From JANWKA01 sp035533815 (GTDB taxonomy: Bacteria > Bacteroidota > Bacteroidia > Chitinophagales > Chitinophagaceae): a DNA stretch of 64,000 bases. Of the stretch, positions 17,337 through 26,709 are shown piece after piece. Location: assembly GCA_035533815.1 (NCBI GenBank), contig DATLTB010000103.1, forward strand, positions 1 through 64,000. Reading direction: 5' to 3'. A model generated the notes under the pieces. The model was not told the origin of the DNA. It worked only from the letters and a program-made list of their open reading frames with translations, and did no database searches. Positions within the stretch are counted from its first letter, which is position 1. Each line of letters starts with the position of its first letter. The translations under genes and the position numbers were made by a program.

Positions 17337-17439
17337 TGACCCCCCTGCTGACTGAAAAAGGATCAACAGGGCCTCTAATATACCCCGTTAAACCAATTTA
17401 TCTGAAAATGATTTTTTACTTTGCAGGTCAACTTTCATT

Positions 17440-18429
17440 ATGTCTTATACTCCTTCTTCATCCAGATACAGGGAAATGATCTACCGCCGTTGCGGTAACA
17501 GCGGCCTGCAACTTCCTGCCATTTCCCTTGGCCTTTGGCACAACTTCGGCGGAGTGGATATCTTTGAACAGGGTCGCCAGATCATTTGGCAGGCCTTTGA
17601 CAGCGGGATCACTCATTTTGACCTGGCCAATAATTACGGCCCACCTCCCGGAACTGCGGAGGAAAATTTCGGGATCATCCTGGCCAAGGACCTAAAAAGC
17701 TACCGGGATGAACTGGTGATCTCCAGCAAGGCTGGTTATACCATGTGGGAAGGGCCATATGGGGACTGGGGTTCACGCAAGTACCTGATTTCCAGTTTAG
17801 ACCAGAGTTTGAAACGGATGGGGCTGGAATATGTCGATATCTTCTATTCCCACAGGCCGGATCCATCCACACCGCTTGAAGAAACCATGGGCGCCCTGGA
17901 TCAGCTGGTACGGCAGGGTAAAGCCCTCTATGCAGGTATTTCCAATTATCCCGCCGACAGGACGGAAAAAGCTATTGCCCTTCTCCGGGAGCTGGGCACC
18001 CCCTGTCTGATCCACCAACCAAAGTATTCCATGCTGGAACGATGGGTGGAAGGCGGCCTGCTGGATGTCCTTGGCAATAACGGAGTGGGATGCATTGCTT
18101 TCTCTCCCCTGGCACAGGGTCTGCTCACTGACAGATACCTCCTGGATATACCCCAGGATTCCCGCGCTGCCAAACCTCATGGATTCTTACAACGGGAACA
18201 GGTCACCCCGGCTATACTGGGCAAAGTGAAAAGGTTAAATGAACTTGCGGTAAAAAGGGGGCAGTCCCTGGCACAGATGGCCATTGCGTGGCTCTTGAAA
18301 GATGAACGGATGACCTCCATACTCATCGGGGTAAGCAAACCAAAGCAATTGCAGGATTGCCTTCAGGCACTAAGATTATTAACTTTCACGGAAGAAGAGC
18401 TGAAGGATATTGAAGATATCCTTAGTTGA
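17440..18429 (+). CDS. Aldo/keto reductase, YghZ-like
   Basis: 329 residues. The catalytic tetrad is visible as Asp and Tyr in FDLANNYGPPPG, Lys in VISSKAGYTMW and His in FYSHRPDPSTP. The insert GTAEENFG and the IHQPKYSMLERW block place it near YghZ, a reductase of L-glyceraldehyde 3-phosphate and methylglyoxal, and near Kv-channel beta subunits. It uses NADPH in the cytosol. Its true substrate cannot be read from sequence. It converges on metH with 14 bp between stops. Confidence 0.9.
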   Translation: MSYTPSSSRYREMIYRRCGNSGLQLPAISLGLWHNFGGVDIFEQGRQIIWQAFDSGITHFDLANNYGPPPGTAEENFGIILAKDLKSYRDELVISSKAGYTMWEGPYGDWGSRKYLISSLDQSLKRMGLEYVDIFYSHRPDPSTPLEETMGALDQLVRQGKALYAGISNYPADRTEKAIALLRELGTPCLIHQPKYSMLERWVEGGLLDVLGNNGVGCIAFSPLAQGLLTDRYLLDIPQDSRAAKPHGFLQREQVTPAILGKVKRLNELAVKRGQSLAQMAIAWLLKDERMTSILIGVSKPKQLQDCLQALRLLTFTEEELKDIEDILS

Positions 18430-18443
18430 TCACCAAAACCTGC

Positions 18444-21143
18444 TTATTCATATTCCAGTTGTTGCCTCAACCATCGTTCCACTTCTGAAACAGACATCTG
18501 TTTGCGGGCCGCATAATTGGTTATCTGGTCCTTGCCAATTTTCCCCACCCCAAAATATTTTGAAGAGGGATGGGCAAAATACCATCCGCTGACACTTGAA
18601 GCGGGGTACATAGCCAAAGAATCGGTCATGGTTACTCCCGTATTCGCAGTGGCATCAATGAGGTCGAAAAGTTTCCATTTTTCAGTGTGATCAGGGCAGG
18701 CCGGATAACCTGGGGCCGGACGGATGCCGATGTATTCTTCCCGGATAAGCTGATCATTGGCCAGATGTTCCGAAGAGGCATAGCCCCAGAAATCCCTGCG
18801 AACCCGCTCATGAAGCAGTTCGGCAAATGCTTCCGCCAGCCGGTCTGCAAGTGCTTTGAGCATAATTGAATTGTAATCATCATGCTGAACCCTGAACTTT
18901 TCAAGCCAGGGTTCAATGCCCTCACCGGCAGTGACCACAAAAGCTCCAAGATAATCTGTTTTGCCACTGTTCAACGGTGCTATGAAATCAGCCAGGCAGA
19001 AATTAGGTTGCCCTGCAGTTTTCTTGATCTGCTGGCGGAGAAAGTTCAGGGTAGTTTGTTTTCCCCCATGTTCAACAATGACATCATCAATGCCATCGGA
19101 CCAGGCCGGGAATATGCCGATCGCTGCGTTAGCCTTCAGCCATTTACCGGCAATTACCTGCCGGAGGAGTTCCCGGGCATCTTCATAAAGTTTGACTGCT
19201 TCCATTCCAACCAGGGGGTCCTTCAGTATTTGTGGAAATTTGCCATGCATTTCCCAGGCAATGAAAAAAGGCTGCCAGTCAATATATCCTGAGATCTCTT
19301 CCAGATCATACTCCCGGAATGTCTGAATACCGGTAAAACGCGGTTTGCTGGGTTGATACTGTGACCAGTCAATGATCATTTTATTATTTCGGGCCTCATT
19401 CAGGGACAGGTAGGATTTGACGGATTTCTTGTTTTTAAAGTCTTCACGAAGCTGATGATATTCCCCTTCGATTTTTTCCAGGAATTGCTGCCTGTTGTCC
19501 GGACTAAGCAGATTACTCACCGTGCTGACGCTACGGGATGCATCAAGTACATGAACTACCCCATGGGCATATTCAGTGGCAATCCTCACAGCGGTATGTG
19601 TCCTGGAAGTCGTGGCTCCTCCGATAAGCAGGGGTACTTTAAAATCCAAACGGGTCATCTCCCTGGCTACATGCACCATTTCATCCAGGCTGGGGGTAAT
19701 CAGCCCGCTGAGTCCGATGATATCGGCGCCAATATCCCGGGCTGTCTGTAATATTTTATCTGCCGGAACCATAACCCCCAGATCCAAAACTTCATATCCA
19801 TTGCAGCCCAGGACAACGCCAACGATATTTTTACCGATGTCATGGACATCTCCTTTGACAGTGGCCATCAGGATCCGGGCAGCTCCTTTTTCGGTCTCTC
19901 CCTTCATTGCCCTCTCCCTTTTTTCCTGTTCCATATACGGCATCAGTACAGCTACTGATTTTTTCATCACCCGGGCACTCTTCACCACCTGTGGAAGGAA
20001 CATCTTTCCGCTTCCGAAGAGATCGCCGACAATATTCATTCCATCCATCAGGGGGCCTTCAATCACTTCCAGGGGACGGGGATATTTCCTCCGGGCTTCC
20101 TCGGTATCCAGTTCAATATAATCGGTGATACCATTTACCAGGGAATGGCTAAGCCGTTGTTCCACGGTACCCTTACGCCAGGATTCGTCTTTTACCAAAC
20201 TTTTCCCCTTTGACCGCACAGATTCCGCAAACTGGGTCAGCCGCTCAGTGGCATCTGACCTGCGGTTAAGGATCACATCCTCCACCAGCTCCAGCAGGTC
20301 TTTCGGAATCTCGTCATACACCTGAATCATCCCGGCATTGACAATCCCCATGTCCATACCGGCACGGATCGCATGGTAAAGAAATACGGAATGCATAGCT
20401 TCCCGGACGGGTTCGTTTCCCCGGAAAGAGAAAGATACATTGCTTACTCCCCCGCTGATTTTACAAAGCGGCATCAGCTGTTTGATCCTGCGGGTGGCCC
20501 CAAAGAAGTCCAGGGCATAGTTATTATGTTCATCAATCCCGGTGGCTATTGCAAAAATATTAGGATCGAATATGATCTCCTGGGGAGGATAGCCGACTTT
20601 CCCGGTCAGAATCCGGTAAGCCCGGTGACAAAAAGAGACGCGCTTGTCCAGGGTATCTGCCTGTCCGGCTTCATCGAAAGCCATCACCACCACTGCGGCG
20701 CCGAAGCTTCGGCAGATAACCGCATGTTCCACGAATTTCTCTTCCCCTTCCTTAAGCGATATGGAATTGACAATGCATTTCCCCTGCATGCATTTCAGGC
20801 CAGCCTCTATGATGGAGAACTTGCTGGAATCTATCATGACCGGTATCCTGGAAATATCCGGTTCTGATGCCAGCAGGTTCAGAAAAGTGGACATCGCTTT
20901 TTCCCCGTCCAGAAGGGCATCATCCATATTCACGTCCAGTATCTGGGCCCCGTTTTCCACCTGCTGGCGGGCGACAGATAAAGCCTGTTCATAGTTGCCA
21001 TCCCGGATCAGGCGCGCAAATTGCCGGGAACCGGTGACATTGGTCCGCTCACCGATATTGATGAAATTGGTTTCCGGCCGGACCACGAGTGGTTCCAGGC
21101 CGCTTAAGCGCAGGAAAGGCTTAATAGATTGGTCAGCGGACAT
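18444..21143 (-). CDS. metH: Methionine synthase, pterin/B12/activation part (split MetH)
   Basis: 899 residues that correspond to the C-terminal three modules of cobalamin-dependent methionine synthase. Order: pterin-binding TIM barrel (about 25-290, [15 protein letters not shown]), cap helices, B12-binding domain with DVHDIG at 432-437 (H434 is the cobalt ligand), and the SAM-binding reactivation domain (about 580-899, including [20 protein letters not shown]). The homocysteine-binding module is encoded separately by the gene 18 bp upstream. The two proteins together should transfer a methyl group from methyltetrahydrofolate to homocysteine. Splitting at this domain border is known in Bacteroidota. 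A start at residue 1 gives a short leader before the barrel, as expected. Confidence 0.95.
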   Translation of the reverse strand: MSADQSIKPFLRLSGLEPLVVRPETNFINIGERTNVTGSRQFARLIRDGNYEQALSVARQQVENGAQILDVNMDDALLDGEKAMSTFLNLLASEPDISRIPVMIDSSKFSIIEAGLKCMQGKCIVNSISLKEGEEKFVEHAVICRSFGAAVVVMAFDEAGQADTLDKRVSFCHRAYRILTGKVGYPPQEIIFDPNIFAIATGIDEHNNYALDFFGATRRIKQLMPLCKISGGVSNVSFSFRGNEPVREAMHSVFLYHAIRAGMDMGIVNAGMIQVYDEIPKDLLELVEDVILNRRSDATERLTQFAESVRSKGKSLVKDESWRKGTVEQRLSHSLVNGITDYIELDTEEARRKYPRPLEVIEGPLMDGMNIVGDLFGSGKMFLPQVVKSARVMKKSVAVLMPYMEQEKRERAMKGETEKGAARILMATVKGDVHDIGKNIVGVVLGCNGYEVLDLGVMVPADKILQTARDIGADIIGLSGLITPSLDEMVHVAREMTRLDFKVPLLIGGATTSRTHTAVRIATEYAHGVVHVLDASRSVSTVSNLLSPDNRQQFLEKIEGEYHQLREDFKNKKSVKSYLSLNEARNNKMIIDWSQYQPSKPRFTGIQTFREYDLEEISGYIDWQPFFIAWEMHGKFPQILKDPLVGMEAVKLYEDARELLRQVIAGKWLKANAAIGIFPAWSDGIDDVIVEHGGKQTTLNFLRQQIKKTAGQPNFCLADFIAPLNSGKTDYLGAFVVTAGEGIEPWLEKFRVQHDDYNSIMLKALADRLAEAFAELLHERVRRDFWGYASSEHLANDQLIREEYIGIRPAPGYPACPDHTEKWKLFDLIDATANTGVTMTDSLAMYPASSVSGWYFAHPSSKYFGVGKIGKDQITNYAARKQMSVSEVERWLRQQLEYE

Positions 21144-21161
21144 TATTTAAACTCAATTTAT

Positions 21162-22178
21162 TTACCCTTCTACCTCTTCTGTCACAGGTACCTGACGGGG
21201 AGAAATAACGTTGACAGCCCGGGCAATTTCCCGGATATGTTCCGGAGTGGTTCCGCAACAGCCCCCAACTATATTGACGAACCCATCCCTGGCAAACCCT
21301 GCGAGGATAGAAGCTGTTTCCTCCGGTTGCTCGTCATACTCCCCGAATGCGTTGGGAAGGCCTGCATTCGGATAACAACTGACCAGGCAACCAGCAAGAC
21401 GAGAAAGTTCCTCTATATACGGACGCATCTGCCGGCCACCGAGTGCACAGTTGAGACCGATGGAAATGGGATTGGCATGCATGACTGAGATATAAAAAGC
21501 TTCCAGTGTCTGTCCGCTAAGCGTTCTTCCGGAAGCATCCGTGATCGTCCCGGAGATCATGATCGGAAGTTCTGGTTTGCCGGTCTCCCGAAAATACTTT
21601 TTAATGGCATAGATAGCCGCCTTGCAGTTCAGGGTATCAAAGATGGTTTCAATCAGCAAAGCATCCACCCCGCCTTCAGCAAGGGCGCTGACCTGTTCAT
21701 AATAAGCAGCCACTACTGCGTCGAAGCTGACAGCCCGGTAACCGGGATTGTTGACATCCGGGGACATGGACAGGGTCTTGTTCAGCGGACCAATGGCCCC
21801 TGCTACAAACCTGGGCCGGGAAGGATTCTGCCGGGTAAATTCTGCAGCTGCCTTTTTAGCAATACGGGCCGCTTCCCGGTTCATTTCAGGGACGAGGGCC
21901 TGCAGATCATAATCCGCCTGGGCAATGCAAGTACTGGAGAACGTGTTGGTTTCAATCATATCAGCACCCGCCTCCAGGTATTTGTGGTGAATTTCCTCAA
22001 TGATATCCGGCCGGGTGACCGAAAGCAGATCATTGTTTCCCTGAAGGTCTTTAGAATGGTCCCTGAACCTTATTGCCCGGAATTCAGATTCACTTAAATG
22101 ATATTGCTGGATCATGGTGCCCATGGCACCGTCAAGGATAAGTATGCGCTCAAGGGCGCATTCGACGATAGTCTTCAT
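21162..22178 (-). CDS. Methionine synthase, homocysteine-binding part (split MetH)
   Basis: 338 residues from the ATG at 22178 ([25 protein letters not shown]); the open frame extends 15 codons further but without family similarity. It is a homocysteine S-methyltransferase barrel whose zinc ligands are visible as the Cys in GLNCALGG and the Cys pair in [11 protein letters not shown]. It ends shortly after the barrel, where a fused MetH would continue into the pterin domain. The gap to the downstream metH part is 18 bp, so the two subunits are made from one message. No cobalamin riboswitch-like structure was found upstream. Confidence 0.94.
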   Translation of the reverse strand: MKTIVECALERILILDGAMGTMIQQYHLSESEFRAIRFRDHSKDLQGNNDLLSVTRPDIIEEIHHKYLEAGADMIETNTFSSTCIAQADYDLQALVPEMNREAARIAKKAAAEFTRQNPSRPRFVAGAIGPLNKTLSMSPDVNNPGYRAVSFDAVVAAYYEQVSALAEGGVDALLIETIFDTLNCKAAIYAIKKYFRETGKPELPIMISGTITDASGRTLSGQTLEAFYISVMHANPISIGLNCALGGRQMRPYIEELSRLAGCLVSCYPNAGLPNAFGEYDEQPEETASILAGFARDGFVNIVGGCCGTTPEHIREIARAVNVISPRQVPVTEEVEG

Positions 22179-22249
22179 GTGTTTATTAGTTTCAGTTCGT
22201 GAAATGAATCCCGGGTCGAACAATAAACAAATCCACCCGGATTGGATCG

Positions 22250-22257
22250 CAAAGATA
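22250..22257 (-). promoter_or_regulatory. -7 box of the split metH operon
   Basis: Minus strand TATCTTTG, matching TAnnTTTG, 71 bp before the preferred ATG at 22178. It lies right after the 5'-pointing end of recR, so metH has its own promoter. Confidence 0.45.
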
Positions 22258-22281
22258 CTAAAAATAGGCGGGAATTCCTTA

Positions 22282-22905
22282 TTAAGCGTGTCCGGTATTA
22301 AACTGTTCCAAAGGGAGCCGGTTGGATAGGGATCTTCCCAGCGTCATTTCATCAGCATATTCCAGCTCTCCGCCAAAGGCGATTCCCCGGGCTATAGTGG
22401 TGATCCTGACTCCGGAATCCTTGAGTTTCTTTGAAATATAGAAAATTGTGGTATCTCCCTCTATCGTAGGACTGATCGCCATAATCACTTCGGTGGCATG
22501 CAGGCTATTGACGCGGCTGGTCAGGGATTGGATATTCAGATTGTCCGGACCAATGCCGTCCAGCGGGGAAATCACCCCGCCCAGCACATGGTAGATCCCA
22601 TTATACTGTTGGGTATTCTCAATGGCTATCACATCCCGTATACTCTCCACCACGCAGATCATTTCTTTTTTGCGGGCAGGATTGCTGCATATGCTGCACA
22701 CTTCCCCATCTGAAATATTTCGGCATTCCCTGCAAAATCTCACTTCCCTCCTCATTTTCCGAATGGTCTCGGAAAACCGTTCCACATAGGCTTCATCCTG
22801 TTTGAGCAGGTGAAGTACCAGCCGCAGGGCAGTTTTTTTTCCTATACCCGGCAGGCGGGAAAATTCATTCACGGCATTTTCAACCAGGGAAGAAGGAAAA
22901 ATCAT
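22282..22905 (-). CDS. recR: Recombination protein RecR
   Basis: 207 residues. It has the N-terminal helix-hairpin-helix ([12 protein letters not shown]), a four-cysteine zinc finger ([16 protein letters not shown]), a Toprim domain (VVES...[16 protein letters not shown]) and the C-terminal ATP-like loop ([22 protein letters not shown]). RecR works with RecO and RecF to load RecA at gaps. The start codon ATG at 22905 is preceded by TATCTTTA, one base off the -7 consensus. Confidence 0.96.
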   Translation of the reverse strand: MIFPSSLVENAVNEFSRLPGIGKKTALRLVLHLLKQDEAYVERFSETIRKMRREVRFCRECRNISDGEVCSICSNPARKKEMICVVESIRDVIAIENTQQYNGIYHVLGGVISPLDGIGPDNLNIQSLTSRVNSLHATEVIMAISPTIEGDTTIFYISKKLKDSGVRITTIARGIAFGGELEYADEMTLGRSLSNRLPLEQFNTGHA

Positions 22906-23127
22906 TATCTAAAGATAGGATGTTACCGGCAGTTAGTATTTAATTGGCGATTTGCATTGCTTTTTTAAATGAATACCCACGTTATAATCAGGCCCCATTT
23001 AAGGCAATAATTACCTTTCTTGGGGAATGAGTGTTGATATACAACAATAGTTAGGAAAATAAATGGTAGAAATATTAACCGGGTTTAAAACCAACTATTT
23101 TCCTTAAACCTTGTATGACATTTTTTT

Positions 23128-23247
23128 CTAGTTTGAGCATGCGGCATTAGCATTCCTGATCGTTTCAAGGAGATGATTGCCCTGTTCCTGGGTAGGCGAA
23201 GCTTTATTTGGAGGGTCAATTTCACCGTTATTGTAAATATAGTCCAT
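23128..23247 (-). CDS. Possible 39-residue protein, unknown
   Basis: The ATG at 23247 lies at the outer edge of the left 81-bp repeat and the frame runs to TAG at 23128. It reads MDYIYNNGEIDPPNKASPTQ and then a mixed polar helix ending AACSN. The composition is protein-like, but there is no recognised family and no ribosome-binding sequence. It may equally be a remnant of a longer gene. Confidence 0.2.
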   Translation of the reverse strand: MDYIYNNGEIDPPNKASPTQEQGNHLLETIRNANAACSN

Positions 23248-23326
23248 GAATTAATTGAACGAAAACAGGAAGTGGTTCTCCTCCCTGCGGCAAGACCGCC
23301 GGGTTTCCGAGCCAGCATTTTATGAA
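23246..23326 (+). repeat. 81-bp inverted repeat, left copy
   Basis: Matches the reverse complement of 24826-24906 at 77 of 81 positions. It includes a small internal hairpin (GCGG-CAAGA-CCGC). The match starts and stops abruptly. The two copies enclose the zeta-like toxin and its partner. Confidence 0.85.
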
Positions 23327-23436
23327 TCTGAAATTCCACATATTTACCAATGAAAAATACATTAATTTAAACCCGGTGTACTTTTCATTGATGACTTTGT
23401 GTTTATCAGACCCCTTCAATTCGTTCCTATGTTACT

Positions 23437-24267
23437 TCATTTTGCAATGGCATTTTCCAATACTTTCCTTAAATAATATGTTTTAAACCAATTAGGAATT
23501 TCCTTTTTGTGAAGCGGATCCCATTTCTTTTTGCTTTTTCTTTTTCTAAAATGGGCGAACATGCGAAAGTCCTCACCGTCTTTTGAGTTGTCAAAATAGT
23601 ATGCCTGGTAAACCAAATGGCTGGCGTCATAAAGTAAGTCGAGGGAACGATAATACCTGCTCTTGATTTTCTCATGAGGCACATCATGTCCACCTTGCTC
23701 TGCCCGTGCAGCTACCCGGAATATATTAATGGTTGGAGATTCTGTAGAGACATAATACAAATAAACCTTATACCCGGCTTCGGCCGCCTGTCGCATAATG
23801 TCAAGTTTTGAAGAATGTGAGAACACCGTTTCAAAAGAGAACCTTTTCCTGGCAATTAGTAGTTTTTTCCGTAAATAATCGGCGATTATCTGTGCCAATC
23901 TTTCATTTTCTTCAGGCAATAGTAATTTGAAACTATTTTTTTTAATGATAAAGCTCTTGACAAAGCGAGCCTTAGAAAAATTTTCATTTATGAGCCCCGA
24001 GGCAACGGCAATTGCTAGAAAATCTTTTTTGGTTGTGGTTATCTGGTAGGGAGCAAAAGAAAAATCCTTCGCCTTCAAAGATACGGCGATATCGTCCGCA
24101 TTAATGAAAAAGCCGAAATCAATGTATTTGCCACCGGATTTATACTTTTTCACCTGTTCTATCACAGTGCTTTTTCCTGAGCCGTTGGGCCCCGCGAAAA
24201 CACGAAGACGGAGTGGCAATTGTTTTTTTTCCTTAGTCAAGTATGAATTCGGTAGTTTCGGGAGCAA
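23437..24267 (-). CDS. Zeta-toxin-like P-loop kinase
   Basis: 276 residues. A strong Walker A motif (AGPNGSGKST, 25-34) opens the protein, followed by features of the zeta toxin/UDP-N-acetylglucosamine kinase group: a D in FFINADDIA, the ETVFSHSS substrate block near residue 150 and an Arg-rich lid (RVAARAEQGGHDVP, RYYRSL). Classical zeta toxins phosphorylate a peptidoglycan precursor; whether this one does is inference. No ATG exists in the N-terminal region: the frame opens with TTG at 24267, with later TTG codons at residues 10 and 17 as alternatives, so the start is uncertain. It overlaps the upstream small gene by up to 35 bp, as in toxin-antitoxin pairs. Confidence 0.8.
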   Translation of the reverse strand: MLPKLPNSYLTKEKKQLPLRLRVFAGPNGSGKSTVIEQVKKYKSGGKYIDFGFFINADDIAVSLKAKDFSFAPYQITTTKKDFLAIAVASGLINENFSKARFVKSFIIKKNSFKLLLPEENERLAQIIADYLRKKLLIARKRFSFETVFSHSSKLDIMRQAAEAGYKVYLYYVSTESPTINIFRVAARAEQGGHDVPHEKIKSRYYRSLDLLYDASHLVYQAYYFDNSKDGEDFRMFAHFRKRKSKKKWDPLHKKEIPNWFKTYYLRKVLENAIAK

Positions 24268-24466
24268 TAATTGGTTCTATGCGTTCAATGCGGCCATCGG
24301 AATATTTTCTAATTATCCATCTATCTTCTGCTATAACGATATATCCCATGACTTCCATCGTGTCCTTTGCAGCCTTGCGTACGCCGGATTTTGCCGCGCT
24401 AATTAAAATTCGTTTGGTAAGATAAGACGACCCTTTTGTACGAGCTATTTTCCTTTTTATCGACAT
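24233..24466 (-). CDS. Putative antitoxin partner of the zeta-like kinase
   Basis: 77 residues from the ATG at 24466 (MSIKRKIARTKGSSYLTKR); an in-frame TTG lies two codons earlier. The N-terminus is strongly basic, the C-terminus acidic (RIEPIIAPETTEFILD). It overlaps the kinase gene downstream and shares its strand. No known antitoxin family was recognised by eye, but a small basic-acidic protein coupled to a zeta-like kinase is the usual arrangement. A -7 box sits only three bases before the ATG, so the message may be leaderless. Confidence 0.65.
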   Translation of the reverse strand: MSIKRKIARTKGSSYLTKRILISAAKSGVRKAAKDTMEVMGYIVIAEDRWIIRKYSDGRIERIEPIIAPETTEFILD

Positions 24467-24469
24467 ATT

Positions 24470-24477
24470 CAAATTTA
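24470..24477 (-). promoter_or_regulatory. -7 box abutting the putative antitoxin start
   Basis: Minus strand TAAATTTG, matching TAnnTTTG, three bases before the ATG. If used, transcription would begin at or just after the start codon. Confidence 0.4.
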
Positions 24478-25224
24478 CAACTATTTTTTATAAAACCTCT
24501 ATCACTTTGCTGCAAGAATGCTCTTCCTGATAGCAATGGCTCACGCTTCACTAAGGTTAGGAAGACGAAAACTGATCTTGTCAGAGCTCATGCCACCATA
24601 CCAGCCCTGAAGTTATTCTCCAATGACCAACGCTCTCCCTCAAAGGCCGACTAAAGTAGCGGGAATTGTTTTCCCCCACAATCGCTCGGGGAAAAAAACC
24701 ATATGCTTCTTCTGACATATCTTTTAGAAAATCATAGAAAGAAGCATTTATCTAAGGTGACATCTCCTCTACATACGCCTAGATTTTTTTTAGAGACAAA
24801 GCAGTATTTAGAAAGGTAAGGAAACTTCATAAAATGCTGGTTCGGAAACCCAGCGGTCTTGCCACAGGGAGGAGAACCACTTTCTGTTTTCGTTCAATTA
24901 ATTCATATAGTTAGTGTAGGAAAGAAAACTGTCCTTTTAAAAAAGTTGTCCCAAATTGATCATGTCATGAACAATAAAGACTGTGTGGGGACAAAAGAGA
25001 AAAAAGTAACTTCAATAAATTCATCAAGGATTAAAATTCCCAGTGTATGTGATAATATGGGAATAAGATGGATTAATGATTTTCAACTTATTGAAGAGTT
25101 GAATATTCAATTTTCCTGCAAGATCCCTTAGGTTTACTGATTATGATCCGGCTGCCTGTCTGAATAATGATAAATAGAATTTCTCGTTTTTTGGAATACT
25201 CCCAAATTGACATAAATAGCCCTC
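24478..25224. other. AT-rich stretch, right part of the toxin island
   Basis: About 750 bp without a supported gene. It holds the right 81-bp inverted repeat (24826-24906). A frame of about 60 residues after the repeat (about 24965-25131) has no recognised similarity and may be a fragment of a lost gene. Confidence 0.45.
24826..24906 (-). repeat. 81-bp inverted repeat, right copy
   Basis: Reverse-complement partner of 23246-23326 with four mismatches. The outer and inner flanks of the two copies are unrelated, so the homology is confined to these 81 bp. Confidence 0.85.
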
Positions 25225-26643
25225 TCACAGACTTACATTCATCCTGTTTTCCCAGCTTTCCCGGATTTCAATCTGCTGGGGGATGGCAATCACATGTTCA
25301 GGTTGCTTTTTACCCCCGTAATATCTGCCGTTGTCCCAGATCCCATTATTATTTCTGTCCACCAGCACCCGGATTTCATATGTCCCGGGTTCAACCATGT
25401 CCTTTCTCCAGATATTACCCAGGAGCGGACCTGTATATTTAATCAGGTTGTTTGATACAATCTGCACGACATAATGTTTCAGGGAGTCAAGGTTTTTGAA
25501 ACGCAAAATGATGGATCCGTAATCTGAGGAGGACTTAGTTCGGAAATCGATGGTATCCTGCCTGTTGTACACCCCTGAACTGTCCTTCACAAACCCGCTG
25601 TCAAGCACCAGCCGATAAAGCATATCCTCATCCCATTTCTTGGTGACAGAAACCAAGGTCCCGGTACTATCCAGGCTGACCAGAGCACTTACCGGCGTGT
25701 AGCTTGTATCTTCCTGTAGATGTAACTTGGACGTATCCAAAGTCCTAACCTGCTGATCCAGGGAAATGATCAGGGGCCCGGTAATATCTAATCCTCCTGA
25801 ACCCACCCTGGGATTGACGCCTATCCAGCGCAATTGCTTCTTTTTAACCAATCTTCCCGATGGTGGGGTCAATAAGTTAGGAGGCCCTGAGTTTTTGGCC
25901 GGTGCACTTGATTCAGCAAACAGATAAAGGTGGACACCTGCCGTATCCCTGTTCAATTGAATGGGATTATTGATAAAGGCAATGAATTCAGTGGAATCTA
26001 TATAAGCCAGAGCATTGCTCTGATCCTTCAGGGCAAAAAGTTTGAATTCCCCATGCGGGAGATTTTCGAGTTTAAAATGGCCCTTGCCATCCGAACGGGT
26101 ATAATATACGGGCTTTTGCTTGCTGACCACGGAATCCGACAGATCCTGGTAAAGCATGATCACAATATTGCTGTCGGGCAGTCCCGTTTGCGCATAGTCA
26201 ACTTTCCCGGAAATGCTCAGGGAATCCAGGTAGCTGCCTGTAGAAAAGATATACCGGAAATCATTGATTGGATTGCCTTCATCCAGGTCCCTGATGGCAT
26301 TGCCGAAGTTCAGGGTATAGGTCGTATTGGGTTTGAGGGTATCGTTAAGCTGGATAGTCAGTGTCCTGAATTTGGATATGATCTGCGGCTGCCTTAAGCT
26401 GGTAGGGGTATAGACCAGCTGATCCGTCAAGCCCTGCAACTGGATATATTCATCGAAGTTCAGGGTGATCAGCCGGGAATGAAAGTGAAGGGAAGAATCA
26501 GGAGGTATTGCCTTAACCAATACCGGAGGAATGGTGTCCTTGGGACCACCGTCAGGGGGTACTATATTGGCGCATCTGACCAGGAAAACCGGCAAAATGA
26601 CAACGATGATATAGAACAGGAACCTTAGTCTGCGCATTTTCAT
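25225..26643 (-). CDS. Bacteroidota lipoprotein with N-terminal Ig-like domain
   Basis: 472 residues. The signal peptide ends in a lipobox (FLVRC, Cys 24), so it is a lipoprotein. The next block, CANIVPPDGGPKDTIPPVL, is the hallmark of a widespread Bacteroidota family with a SbsA-type Ig-like domain (about 38-130; PPDSSLHF, ITLNFDEYI, NTTYTLNFG). Carboxypeptidase-regulatory-like beta domains follow (about 145-235), and the C-terminus ends in RILVDRNNNGIWDNG-like calcium-loop sequence and a short tail. The role is not known; it is probably an outer-membrane-anchored periplasmic or surface protein. A -7 box lies 14 bp before the start. Confidence 0.85.
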   Translation of the reverse strand: MKMRRLRFLFYIIVVILPVFLVRCANIVPPDGGPKDTIPPVLVKAIPPDSSLHFHSRLITLNFDEYIQLQGLTDQLVYTPTSLRQPQIISKFRTLTIQLNDTLKPNTTYTLNFGNAIRDLDEGNPINDFRYIFSTGSYLDSLSISGKVDYAQTGLPDSNIVIMLYQDLSDSVVSKQKPVYYTRSDGKGHFKLENLPHGEFKLFALKDQSNALAYIDSTEFIAFINNPIQLNRDTAGVHLYLFAESSAPAKNSGPPNLLTPPSGRLVKKKQLRWIGVNPRVGSGGLDITGPLIISLDQQVRTLDTSKLHLQEDTSYTPVSALVSLDSTGTLVSVTKKWDEDMLYRLVLDSGFVKDSSGVYNRQDTIDFRTKSSSDYGSIILRFKNLDSLKHYVVQIVSNNLIKYTGPLLGNIWRKDMVEPGTYEIRVLVDRNNNGIWDNGRYYGGKKQPEHVIAIPQQIEIRESWENRMNVSL

Positions 26644-26656
26644 GGGAGAAGTCCTG

Positions 26657-26664
26657 CAAACTTA
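26657..26664 (-). promoter_or_regulatory. -7 box of the Ig-like lipoprotein gene
   Basis: Minus strand TAAGTTTG, matching TAnnTTTG, 13 bp before the ORF's first ATG. Confidence 0.45.
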
Positions 26665-26709
26665 AGTCTTTCCATTAATCTGCCTGCCTGAAGGATGAAG
26701 TTGTTTCCT

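Larger units (their letters stand above)
22906..23436. other. AT-rich stretch upstream of recR, left part of the toxin island
   Basis: About 530 bp, more AT-rich than its surroundings. It contains the left 81-bp inverted repeat (23246-23326) and a possible 39-residue minus-strand ORF. No known gene or RNA was recognised. Confidence 0.5.

Noticed and set aside
22179..22281. Cobalamin or SAM riboswitch in front of the split metH operon
   Set aside because: The gap is only about 100 bp and lacks a B12 box or SAM-aptamer-like helices.
24859..25131. 90-codon ORF overlapping the right inverted repeat
   Set aside because: Its first third is repeat sequence read in an arbitrary frame; the rest is unrecognised. 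Kept only as a note in the intergenic entry.
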